This document shows, piece after piece, positions 7,713-14,040 of a stretch of 64,000 nucleotides of DNA (its first letter is position 1; every line of letters begins with the position of its first letter). A program made the translations under genes and the position numbers. The DNA is from Streptomyces sp. NRRL S-646 (GTDB lineage: Bacteria > Actinomycetota > Actinomycetes > Streptomycetales > Streptomycetaceae), in assembly GCF_000720765.1 (NCBI RefSeq), contig NZ_JODC01000006.1:383325-447324 (forward strand). Reading direction: 5' to 3'. The notes beneath the pieces were generated by a model. That model searched no databases. It had not been told where the DNA came from and was given only the letters and a program-made list of their open reading frames with translations.

Positions 7713-8585
7713 TCAGGCGTACCGGTAGATCCCGCTCACGTCCTCCATCTCGTCCGGCGACACGCCCCACGGCGGCATCGGCTCGTGCCGGGCGACGATG
7801 CGCCCGCGCTGCCCGCTGCGGGGGCCGGGCGGATAGGCCGGCAGATAGTGCGGTGCGCCATTGCGGTGCCGTTGCTGCCAGCGGGTCCACTGCAGGTCGA
7901 CGAAGGCGTGGTGCAACCAGAACACGGGGTCGTTGACGGAGGCGCCACCGACCATGGCACCGCCGACCCAGCGGTGGACCAGGTTGTGATTGTGCAGAGC
8001 GTCGCTGTCCTCCCCCGTCCCCCATCCCTCCAGCTTGTTGCGGAACCCCTCCTCACAGGTGGAGTCCCAGGGCTCGGTGTCGTAGACCGGGTCGGCGAGC
8101 GCCGACTCTAGTTCCTCCTCCGTCGGCAGCTCGATGGGGTCGTGCGCGCGGCCGAGGTCCCGGGTGAGGAACAGGGCGTCGATGATCCCCTCCCTGATGG
8201 GCCAGTAACCCTGCACATAGGCGAACGGCCCGGTGACGACCTGGCGGTCGAAGGGGCGACCGTTGCCGCCGAGGAGGTCGTCGGTCCAGGGCACGGACAT
8301 CGTCGAACGGTCCCGCGTCCAGTCCCAGTACGGCACCGTCACCGACTCGTCGACCCGTTGCAGCGCCCGCTCCAGGTCCAGCAGGAAGCGGCGGTGCCAG
8401 GGCAGGAAGGACGGCCCCATGTGGGCAGAACGCAGGCCCCTCTCACCGTCGGAGGTGTAGTACGCAATGTGGATGCGCACGAACTCGTCGTACTCTCCCC
8501 GCCATTTGATCCGGAGCAGCGCGTTGACGAACCGCCGCCGCTCGTCGGGGGTCAGCCTGCTCACGTCCTTACGCACGTACGTCAT
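7713..8585 (-). CDS. melC2: Tyrosinase (MelC2-type, dicopper)
   Basis: A 290-residue type-3 copper enzyme that oxidises tyrosine/phenols towards melanin. The CuA histidines appear as VRIHIAYY (His39), RSAHMGPSF (His55) and LPWHRRFL (His64). The CuB histidines appear as LHNHNLVHRWVGG (His200, His204) and DPVFWLHHAFVDLQW (His225/226). Compared with the classic MelC2 (about 273 residues), the protein has a few extra residues before CuB and ends in EMEDVSGIYRYA. It has no signal peptide; in Streptomyces the enzyme is exported through its Tat-dependent partner MelC1. The ATG at 8585 has GGGGGAAGAG upstream and lies 17 bp inside the end of melC1. Confidence 0.96.
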   Translation of the reverse strand: MTYVRKDVSRLTPDERRRFVNALLRIKWRGEYDEFVRIHIAYYTSDGERGLRSAHMGPSFLPWHRRFLLDLERALQRVDESVTVPYWDWTRDRSTMSVPWTDDLLGGNGRPFDRQVVTGPFAYVQGYWPIREGIIDALFLTRDLGRAHDPIELPTEEELESALADPVYDTEPWDSTCEEGFRNKLEGWGTGEDSDALHNHNLVHRWVGGAMVGGASVNDPVFWLHHAFVDLQWTRWQQRHRNGAPHYLPAYPPGPRSGQRGRIVARHEPMPPWGVSPDEMEDVSGIYRYA

Positions 8586-9042
8586 GCTCTTCCCCCATGT
8601 GCATGGACCCCTGCGGCCCGCCGAGCGGGCCCGGGGCCAGGTCGCGCAGCCGCTGCCCGGGACCGAGTTCGTCGACGGCCGCCCGGGTCGCCTCCAGCGA
8701 GGTCCGGTACGAGCTGTAGTGGTTGACCATGCTCAGCCAGGTGCCGTCGGAGCGACGCATCAGATGCAGCGCACGGCCGTCCACGGTGACCTGCCACGCG
8801 TGGCCGCCGGCGCGGGGTCCGGAGGCGGGGACCGGGGCGCCCCGGATGCGACGGCCGCGGTAGATCTCGTCGAAGGCCGACTCCGCTGCACCCCCGGAGC
8901 CGGCTGCGCGCCGCGGGACGCGCGAGGCGACGAGGACGGGCGCGAGCGCGAAAGCGGCGATGGAGGCGAGCACCCGGCGCCTTATCGCCTGCCTCGCCCG
9001 CTGCTCCCCACCCATCGGTACTCCACCGGCACGGACGACCAT
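8569..9042 (-). CDS. melC1: Tyrosinase copper chaperone/secretion cofactor MelC1
   Basis: A 157-residue MelC1-type protein that delivers copper to apotyrosinase and carries it out of the cell. It has an RARQAIRRRVLASIAAFALAP N-terminal export signal (two nearby arginines, Tat-like although not a canonical RR-x-F-L-K). Then come FDEIYRGRRI, HAWQVTVDGRALHLMRR and WLSMVNHYSSYRTSLEATRAAVDELG, the conserved core with its metal-binding histidines, and a Met/His-rich end (GSMHMGEEH). ATG at 9042 is chosen over upstream in-frame starts because GAGGGAG precedes it. The gene overlaps tyrosinase by 17 bp, so the two are translationally coupled. Confidence 0.94.
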   Translation of the reverse strand: MVVRAGGVPMGGEQRARQAIRRRVLASIAAFALAPVLVASRVPRRAAGSGGAAESAFDEIYRGRRIRGAPVPASGPRAGGHAWQVTVDGRALHLMRRSDGTWLSMVNHYSSYRTSLEATRAAVDELGPGQRLRDLAPGPLGGPQGSMHMGEEHDVRA

Positions 9043-9176
9043 GGCTCGCTCCCTCATAGGATCAACACCAGTACGTCCATACGATGCTGTGCCCACGCGG
9101 AAGCTCGGCGGAGCCGGTGCGTCAGATCGTCCAGAAATCCCACCAACGGGTCAGGCTCGGCCTGCCGACGACGCTC

Positions 9177-9674
9177 TCAGCGCGGGGTGAGCGCCGGCAG
9201 GAGCACGTGCGCGGCGGCCCTCAGGGTCTGCTCGGCGCCGGCGAAGGCGGCCAGCGCCGCGGGCTCGATCGGCCGGCCCGGCCTGCCCTGCGGCCAGGGG
9301 CGGGTGGTGAACACGAGGTAGGCGTAGCCGCGTTCGGCGACCGCCGCGAGCCACTCCGGCGGAGCGGCGCACCGGGCGCCCAGCTGCGGCATGGTGACGA
9401 AGGCCTGCCCGGCCTCGACGAACAGGCTGACGGCGATCCCGGCCTCGGCGGTGCCGTCGACGAGGCCCCCGCCGACCCGCAGCCCGTTGCCGGCCAGCAG
9501 CCCCTCGACCGCGGCGGACGTCGTCTGCGGCCCACCCTCGGCGTCCCCGAGGGAGTAGGCCAGCAGATACGGCAGGTCACCTCCGTCGGCGGCGGCACCG
9601 CTCCAGGGCAGCAGGACGAGGGTGCCGAGGTCGGTCATGCGGAAGGGGCGCGTTTCGGTTGGGGTTGAGGTCAT
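9177..9674 (-). CDS. DUF5949-like hypothetical protein
   Basis: A 165-residue cytosolic protein with no signal peptide or membrane helix. It begins with RPFRMTDLGTLVLLPWSG, followed by DLPYLLAYSLGDAEGGPQTT and a second half with GIAVSLFVEAGQAFVTMPQLGARCAAPPEWLAAV and YAYLVFTTRPWPQGRPGRPI. This matches my memory of the Streptomyces-specific DUF5949 family, whose function is unknown. It stands alone between melC1 and the small secreted proteins. The family name is from memory and not checked. Confidence 0.8.
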   Translation of the reverse strand: MTSTPTETRPFRMTDLGTLVLLPWSGAAADGGDLPYLLAYSLGDAEGGPQTTSAAVEGLLAGNGLRVGGGLVDGTAEAGIAVSLFVEAGQAFVTMPQLGARCAAPPEWLAAVAERGYAYLVFTTRPWPQGRPGRPIEPAALAAFAGAEQTLRAAAHVLLPALTPR

Positions 9675-9748
9675 CGCGCGACCTTATCGACGGGCTGCCG
9701 ACCGGCCCGCCGCCTTCTCACCCGAATGGCCGACGGCTCGGGCGAGGT

Positions 9749-10228
9749 TCACCCGGCCGTTGTCGTTGCGGCGAGGACCTTGCCCAGGGCGGTCACCATG
9801 CCGCTGACGGCCGGTGGGACCTTGTCGGAGTCGCCGGAGGTGGCGGCCGACAGCAGGGCGTCGACCGCCTTCTTCAGAGCGGTGAGCGTGTCACCCTTGA
9901 CTGCCTTGGTGGCCACCGGGAAGGCCTTGGAGATGGCGTCCTTCACGGCGTCGCCGAGCTTCTGCGCCTCGACGACGGACAGCTGGCCGCCGTCGGCCTT
10001 CAGCACGGCGTTGAGCAGTCTGGCGACGGGAGTGAGCACACTGCCGAGATCGCCGAGCTTCTTGACCTGCGGGAGCAGCTGGTCCGCCCCGGGGACGGGT
10101 CCGCGGGACGACGTCCGGGTGCGCTCCCGTGCGGAGTCGGCCGCGACGGCGGCCGGGGCGGCGATGCCGACCAGCAGGGCGGCGCAGAGAGCGACGGACG
10201 CGATACGCCGTGCGGGCAGTACACGCAT
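9749..10228 (-). CDS. Small secreted protein, alanine/lysine-rich, unknown family
   Basis: A 159-residue protein with a clear Sec signal peptide (MRVLPARRIASVALCAALLV..., cleavage near AVAA-DSAR). The mature part of about 130 residues is helical, with repeated leucine/valine and lysine positions (LLPQVKKLGDLGSVLTPV, LGDAVKDAISKAFPVATKAV, LTALKKAVDALLSAAT). There are no cysteines after the signal. A strong GGAG precedes the ATG. It lies 22 bp downstream of the GH16-like gene in the same direction, so the two may be co-transcribed. I do not recognise the family. The amphipathic pattern would suit a surface-associated or self-assembling protein, but that is inference. Confidence 0.8.
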   Translation of the reverse strand: MRVLPARRIASVALCAALLVGIAAPAAVAADSARERTRTSSRGPVPGADQLLPQVKKLGDLGSVLTPVARLLNAVLKADGGQLSVVEAQKLGDAVKDAISKAFPVATKAVKGDTLTALKKAVDALLSAATSGDSDKVPPAVSGMVTALGKVLAATTTAG

Positions 10229-10250
10229 GGGGGGCTCCTTACGAGAACAC

Positions 10251-11039
10251 TCAGCGGTAGACGCGAAGGTGGTCGACGGCGAAGGTGAGGGGGCCCGGAC
10301 CGGAGGGGGCCGGGTGGTACTGGCCGGCGCTCAGCGACAGATTGAGGATCAGGTACGCCGACCAGTGGGCGCCCACTCCGGTGCCGTCGCGGAAGACCCG
10401 TTCGCCGTTGACGTACCAGTCGACGGAGTGCTTGCCGTAGCAGCTGCCGATGGTCACCCACTCGTCCGGGGCGATCGTGTCGGCATCGGTGTGATAGGCG
10501 CAGGCGTGGTTGACGTGGTTGGACAGCTCCAGCAGGTTCGGGTTGTCGGGGTGGTACTCGAAGGAGTCGACCTCGTTCCCGCCGTCCTTCCAGGTCCACA
10601 GCGCCGGCCAGGCACCGGTCCCGGACGGCAGCTTGACCCGGGTCTCGGCGTAGTCACCGGTCCGCACCTGGAAGCCCTCGGCGGAGTACTCGGTGGTGAG
10701 AAGTCCGGTGTGCCAGGCCTGCCGGCCGTTCTCGAGCGTGTGGCCGGCCGGGGTGGCGGTGAAGGTGGCCACCCCTTCGGAGACGGTCACACAGCCGGGG
10801 CTGAGCCAGTCGAGCTTGTTGTCGTCGGGATTGTGGTTGCCGTAGCGGTAGGCGCTGGTTCTGTCGCCGACCCATTTGGTGCCCCAGGCGATGGGGGTGT
10901 TGAACTCCTCCGACCAGGTGAGCGACTTGCCGGTGGCGAGGGCAGGGTGCGCGGTCGGCATGGGCTGGGCGCTGTCGGCGGTCATGGCGGTGAGGGTAGG
11001 GCCGCGAAGCGGCCGCCCCGGCCGAAGCACCGGCTGCAC
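10251..11039 (-). CDS. Glycoside hydrolase family 16-like protein
   Basis: The protein has a concanavalin-type beta-jelly-roll pattern. SLTWSEEFNTP comes first, then WHTGLLTTEYSAEGFQ and YAETRVKLPSGTGAWPALWTW. The catalytic motif is ExDxxE in NEVDSFEYHP. It ends with VDWYVNGERVFRDGTG and a final beta strand. GH16 enzymes cleave beta-1,3/1,4-glucans and related galactans. Length (262 residues) fits a bare catalytic domain. No signal peptide is seen, which is unusual for GH16; either the true start is elsewhere or export is indirect. GTG at 11039 with GAGG about ten bases upstream is used; ATG at 10986 is the alternative. It probably shares a transcript with the downstream secreted protein. Confidence 0.85.
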   Translation of the reverse strand: MQPVLRPGRPLRGPTLTAMTADSAQPMPTAHPALATGKSLTWSEEFNTPIAWGTKWVGDRTSAYRYGNHNPDDNKLDWLSPGCVTVSEGVATFTATPAGHTLENGRQAWHTGLLTTEYSAEGFQVRTGDYAETRVKLPSGTGAWPALWTWKDGGNEVDSFEYHPDNPNLLELSNHVNHACAYHTDADTIAPDEWVTIGSCYGKHSVDWYVNGERVFRDGTGVGAHWSAYLILNLSLSAGQYHPAPSGPGPLTFAVDHLRVYR

Positions 11040-11263
11040 CGTTGGAATTCCTCTTTCACACTACCCATCCGGTCGAAACCGCACCCACCATACGATGAAT
11101 TGATTCACCGACGATGTGAATCCCTTTGACGACACCGTAAGCAAAGCATTGTTCACCCCTCCGGCTTTCATGCGTATGGCGTAACGCATCGCTTTTACGG
11201 AGAGCATGGACTGCTATGTTCTCCAGCCGACGGATCAGAGGTAACTTTCAACCGAGGTGAATC

Positions 11264-11659
11264 ATGAAGAAGGCAATTTTCACCACTGCGGCGTTGGCCA
11301 TCGGCGCGGGCCTCGTGGGTGGGTCCGCCGTCGCGGCGTCGGCCGCCACCCCACCGGCCGTACCGGCCGCGTCGGGCGGCCTGCTCGGTCTCATGTCCCC
11401 GACCAAGGTGACCCCGGCGGTCGTGCCGGCGGCCGACGTCGTGTCGCGACTGGCCCGCAACGGCAAGCTCGCCAACGGTAGCGCCTTCGACAAGCAGAAG
11501 ACGCCGGGAGTTTCGGGCGTCTACCTCGACGGTATGGACCCGAACGCTTCCAAGAAGCCCACGATTCCGGTGCGGAACCCGGCCGGAAACGGCGTCGTTC
11601 AGGTCCACCCGCTGCAGGCGCCGACCTCCACCGGGCTGGGGAGCCTGCTCAGCAAGTGA
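11264..11659 (+). CDS. Small secreted protein, 131 residues, unknown family
   Basis: It starts MKKAIFTTAALAIGAGLVGG with a Sec signal peptide that cleaves near ASA-ATPPA. The mature chain of about 100 residues contains no cysteine. It includes GGLLGLMSPTKVTPAVVPAADVVSRLARNGKLANG and ends in GLGSLLSK. GAGG lies upstream of the ATG. A strong hairpin (11717-11755) follows, so it is probably a single-gene transcript. I do not recognise the family. It sits immediately upstream of the tandem triplicate of secreted proteins and points the same way, so a shared surface role is plausible but unproven. Confidence 0.8.
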   Translation: MKKAIFTTAALAIGAGLVGGSAVAASAATPPAVPAASGGLLGLMSPTKVTPAVVPAADVVSRLARNGKLANGSAFDKQKTPGVSGVYLDGMDPNASKKPTIPVRNPAGNGVVQVHPLQAPTSTGLGSLLSK

Positions 11660-11965
11660 CGAGACGGAAACCGTAGGAGCCGGCCGTACCGGCGGAAGCC
11701 CTCATACGACGCATTTGTCCGGCCCACCGGCCCTCTCCCCTCCGGTGGGCCGGACCCATGTCGACGCCCGTCCCCTTTTCGGATTGTCCGTCATTTACGC
11801 CATATGGATTCCGGATCCATTCCGGTCCGACCCCCAGGAACCTGCGGCATTGCGCCATCCGACGGAATAAACCTTGTTTAGGCGCCCGTCCCGTGACTTA
11901 TAGGCGCATATCAAGGTTTCCTGGTATGCAAGCGTGCGCAACCGTGAATTGAGGAAGGAACTAAG
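11660..11965. other. Intergenic region (306 bp) between secreted-protein genes
   Basis: The first part holds the strong hairpin at 11717-11755. The rest (about 11760-11950) is visibly richer in A+T than the flanks and is the expected promoter region of the tandem triplicate. It ends with GAGGAAGGA, a strong ribosome binding site for the TTG start at 11966. No ORF with coding character was seen. Confidence 0.6.
11717..11755 (+). terminator. Strong hairpin after the 131-residue secreted protein
   Basis: Perfect 14-bp arms, GTCCGGCCCACCGG and CCGGTGGGCCGGAC, with an 11-base loop, about 58 bp past the stop codon. No T-run follows, as is common for Streptomyces terminators. Confidence 0.8.
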
Positions 11966-12286
11966 TTGCCCAGGAAGTTCGCGGTCATCACTGCCCTCAC
12001 CCTCGGCGCTATGGTCAGCAGCGTCGGTTTCGCCTCGGCCAACGACACAAACACGACCGTCAAGGGCGGCAGCGGCTTTGCGGAGTCGCCGGTCGTCGTG
12101 AACGCCCCTCAGCAGGGCGTTCTGGTAGTCAACGGGACGCTGATTGACGGCCGTTGCATCGCTCCGTGGTCCAACGGGTCCGTGCTCGGCGGCGTCGCGG
12201 CCCCGAACTCGCACTACGCGGCGTGCAACACGGCGGCCGTCGACCAGTCGCAGAACGCTCCGTACGCGGGCGGCCTGCTCTTCTGA
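11966..12286 (+). CDS. Tandem secreted protein, copy 1 of 3
   Basis: This 106-residue precursor starts at TTG 11966 behind GAGGAAGGA. The signal peptide (MPRKFAVITALTLGAMVSS...) cleaves near ASA-NDTNT. The mature part of about 80 residues is very similar to the next two copies: GGSGF-x-ESPVVVNAPQQGV, VVNGTLIDGRCIAPWSNG, SVLGGVAAPNSHYAACNTA, and the end DQSQNAPYAGGLLF. Two cysteines 24 positions apart probably form one disulfide. I do not recognise a named family. Two cysteines in a small, uncharged, Val/Gly/Asn-rich mature chain recall chaplins and rodlins, the hydrophobic layer proteins of aerial hyphae, but the chaplin motif itself is absent. Function is inference from form and location. 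Confidence 0.88.
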   Translation: MPRKFAVITALTLGAMVSSVGFASANDTNTTVKGGSGFAESPVVVNAPQQGVLVVNGTLIDGRCIAPWSNGSVLGGVAAPNSHYAACNTAAVDQSQNAPYAGGLLF

Positions 12287-12293
12287 CCCTGTG

Positions 12294-12306
12294 CCGAGTA
12301 ACTCGG
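12294..12306 (+). other. Small dyad between triplicate copies 1 and 2
   Basis: CCGAGT-a-ACTCGG lies seven bases past the stop codon. A similar dyad in the equivalent position after copy 2 (12668) suggests a conserved mRNA structure in the repeat unit. As a hairpin it would open to a 4-bp stem with a 5-base loop, so it is weak. Confidence 0.4.
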
Positions 12307-12347
12307 AGCAGGTGCAACACCCAAAACAGCCCGGAAAGGCGCAACTC

Positions 12348-12665
12348 ATGCGTAACAAGGTTTCGGCCATTTCCGCCCTCGCCGCGGGCCTCGTCCTCGC
12401 GGCGGCCGGCACTGCCGCGGCCGAGGACTGCACCGACGTCACGGGCGGCAGCGGCTTCTCGTCGTCCCCGGTCGTCGTCAACGCTCCCCAGCAGGGCGTT
12501 GCCGTCGTCAACGGCTCGGTCGCCGACCTCCGTTGCGTCGCGCCGTGGTCCAACGGTTCCGTGCTCGGCGGCGTCGCGGCCCCGAACTCGCACTACGCCG
12601 CATGCAACACGGCGAAGATCGACCAGTCGCAGAACGCCCCGTACGCGGGTGGGCTGCTCTTCTGA
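12348..12665 (+). CDS. Tandem secreted protein, copy 2 of 3
   Basis: A 105-residue precursor starting MRNKVSAISALAAGLVLAAAG, with cleavage near AAA-EDCTD. The mature sequence matches copies 1 and 3 from GGSGFSSSPVVVNAPQQGV to the C-terminal GGLLF. It differs in having a third cysteine near the mature N-terminus (EDCTDVTGG) and VADLRCVAPW in place of the LIDGRCIAPW of its neighbours. The extra unpaired cysteine could link chains or anchor the protein. It is 61 bp downstream of copy 1, with GGAAAGG before the ATG. The DNA of the last 150 bases is nearly identical to copies 1 and 3, which argues for recent duplication or gene conversion. Confidence 0.88.
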   Translation: MRNKVSAISALAAGLVLAAAGTAAAEDCTDVTGGSGFSSSPVVVNAPQQGVAVVNGSVADLRCVAPWSNGSVLGGVAAPNSHYAACNTAKIDQSQNAPYAGGLLF

Positions 12666-12667
12666 CC

Positions 12668-12688
12668 TGCTCCGAGCAATTCGGAGCA
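12668..12688 (+). other. Hairpin between triplicate copies 2 and 3
   Basis: TGCTCCGA-gcaat-TCGGAGCA (8-bp arms, 5-base loop) lies just past the stop codon of copy 2. It may act as a partial terminator or an mRNA stabiliser that sets the relative amounts of the copies. Confidence 0.5.
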
Positions 12689-12724
12689 CGGAAATCCCAA
12701 CCGCCCCACCGAAAGGCGCATCCC

Positions 12725-13045
12725 ATGCGTAACAAGGTTACGGTCATTACCGCCCTAGCCGCGGGCCTCGTGCTCGCGGCCGGTGGCGCCGCCGCGGCCA
12801 ACGACTCGAACACCACCGTCACCGGCGGAAGCGGCTTCTCGGAGTCCCCGATCGTCGTCAACGCTCCCCAGCAGGGCATCGCCGTCGTCAACGGCTCGCT
12901 GATCGACGGGCGCTGCATCGCTCCGTGGTCCAACGGTGCCGTCCTCGGTGGCGTCGTGGCCCCGAACTCGCACTACGCGGCGTGCAACACGGCGGCCGTC
13001 GACCAGTCGCAGAACGCCCCGTACACGGGCGGCCTGCTCTTCTGA
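12725..13045 (+). CDS. Tandem secreted protein, copy 3 of 3
   Basis: A 106-residue precursor that combines the leader of copy 2 (MRNKVTVITALAAGLVLAAGG) with a mature N-terminus like copy 1 (NDSNTTVTGGSGFSESP). The core has QQGIAVVNGSLIDGRCIAPWSNGAVLGG and the two cysteines. It ends DQSQNAPYTGGLLF. The chimeric pattern suggests exchange between copies. GAAAGG precedes the ATG, 59 bp after copy 2. A strong hairpin with T-rich flank (13060-13103) ends the tandem. The three genes read as one operon expressed from the A+T-rich region upstream of copy 1. Secretion is well supported; function is unknown. Confidence 0.88.
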   Translation: MRNKVTVITALAAGLVLAAGGAAAANDSNTTVTGGSGFSESPIVVNAPQQGIAVVNGSLIDGRCIAPWSNGAVLGGVVAPNSHYAACNTAAVDQSQNAPYTGGLLF

Positions 13046-13059
13046 GCCGCACTCCACTC

Positions 13060-13103
13060 GATGGCGGTCCGCCGGAACTCCGGTGGGCCGCCATCGGCTT
13101 TTC
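13060..13103 (+). terminator. Rho-independent-type terminator after the triplicate
   Basis: GATGGCGGTCC...GGGCCGCCATC with an inner CCGG-aact-CCGG stem, followed by GGCTTTTCC. It begins 14 bp past the stop of copy 3. Confidence 0.85.
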
Positions 13104-13135
13104 CATCCCCTTCGTTCCGCTGGTTTCACAAAAAC

Positions 13136-13176
13136 CCGCGGGGCCCGTCTGCGTCAGATACAGACAGGCCCCGCGG
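13136..13176 (-). terminator. Rho-independent-type terminator on the minus strand
   Basis: Outer arms CCGCGGGGCC and GGCCCCGCGG with an inner GTCTG/CAGAC stem. On the minus strand the hairpin is followed by GGTTTTTGTG, so it should stop transcription from 13716. Confidence 0.8.
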
Positions 13177-13383
13177 TCAGGAGACAGCCGACGAAGAGCG
13201 CGCCAACAAGGAGGGAAAGGCGCTCCACACCGTCATTCCAATGGAAACAACGGCACGCTGCCGCCTCCGGTCACGCTGGATCGTTCGTTTGGCCCAGCGC
13301 GCGAGGTGTGCTCGCAATACGCCCCCCATATATGCCGAAGGGCCGACTCCGAGGAATGCGGAGCCGACCCGAATCGTCGAACG

Positions 13384-13716
13384 CTACTTGCCGACCGGAA
13401 GCCCGCCCAGCAGCTTGCCGTCGGCGGCGGTGGCCGGCAGGGCGGGGTTCGGCAGGGTGCCGCCGACGACGGGGCCCTTCATGCCCGCCTCCTTCATGCT
13501 GCCCTTCACGCTGTCCTTCACACTCTGCGCCACCTGGCCGACGTTGTCGCCCACGAAACCCGTCGACACCTTGGCTGCCGTGGGAACACCACTCGCGACC
13601 GTCTTCCCGCTGTCCACGAGGCCCGCGGCCGGCATGTCCGCCGCGCCGGCGGGCACGGCGACACCCGCAATGGCGAGGGAACCGGCTACAACGGCGGCAG
13701 CCTTCAGAGTCTTCAT
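13384..13716 (-). CDS. Small secreted protein, 110 residues, unknown family
   Basis: The signal peptide MKTLKAAAVVAGSLAIAGVAV cleaves near AGA-ADMPA. The mature chain of about 85 residues has no cysteine. It contains GLVDSGKTVASGVPTAAKV, NVGQVAQSVKDSVKGSMKEAGMKGP and the end DGKLLGGLPVGK. I recall short secreted proteins of this kind next to chaplin and rodlin genes, but the family name is not known to me. It is divergent from the exopolysaccharide operon and convergent with the triplicate. Its own promoter lies in 13717-14040. Confidence 0.8.
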   Translation of the reverse strand: MKTLKAAAVVAGSLAIAGVAVPAGAADMPAAGLVDSGKTVASGVPTAAKVSTGFVGDNVGQVAQSVKDSVKGSMKEAGMKGPVVGGTLPNPALPATAADGKLLGGLPVGK

Positions 13717-14040
13717 CGTGTGCCTTTCTTTCGTAAGTCGTCTTCTACCGGCCTAACGAGAGTGCGGCTTCCGGGAAACCCTGTTGCCGTTGCGGTAACT
13801 CCAAACGGGTGATCCAGGGCGACAAATAGCTCATTGAAACGCCACCATTCCGACACAGATGACCGGTTCGCAGATAAATAGGGGTGAGCGGCTAGAGTGG
13901 CTCACCTCGTGATTTCAGCGATGCCGGTTGAACAACGAACCTCACGCTCTCGAACGGGTGCGGGTTTTTATATCAAGAAGCACGAGCCGCACGTCCTGGC
14001 CCCGGCTCGGACTCTTTTGTTCGGAAGGGCATCCTCTCCC
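13717..14040. other. Intergenic region (324 bp) before the exopolysaccharide operon
   Basis: This divergent region between the 110-residue secreted protein and the first glycosyltransferase is A+T-rich around 13815-13885 and 13965-13985. It contains a dyad at 13883-13906 over a possible -10 box (TAGAGT) and a CGAGCC...GGCTCG hairpin near 13982-14008. GGAAGGG (14022-14028) may serve the start at 14041. No gene was seen in it. Confidence 0.55.
13883..13906 (+). promoter_or_regulatory. GGTGAGC-N10-GCTCACC dyad, possible operator of the exopolysaccharide operon
   Basis: Perfect 7-bp arms separated by 10 bases that include TAGAGT, a plausible -10 element. A protein bound here would cover the promoter. 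The regulator is not known. Confidence 0.4.

Larger units (their letters stand above)
13046..13383. other. Convergent intergenic region (338 bp)
   Basis: It separates the plus-strand triplicate from the minus-strand secreted protein at 13384. It contains the plus-strand terminator at 13060-13103, the minus-strand terminator at 13136-13176, and an imperfect dyad (GGGCCGACTCCG/CGGAGCCGACCC, about 13343-13373) just past the minus-strand stop. Nothing else was recognised. Confidence 0.6.

Noticed and set aside
11966..13045. The tandem triplicate as chaplins
   Set aside because: The chaplin core (SPGVLSGN...VPVNVCGN...NPAFGNTC) is absent. Only size, two cysteines and location are similar, so the name was not given.
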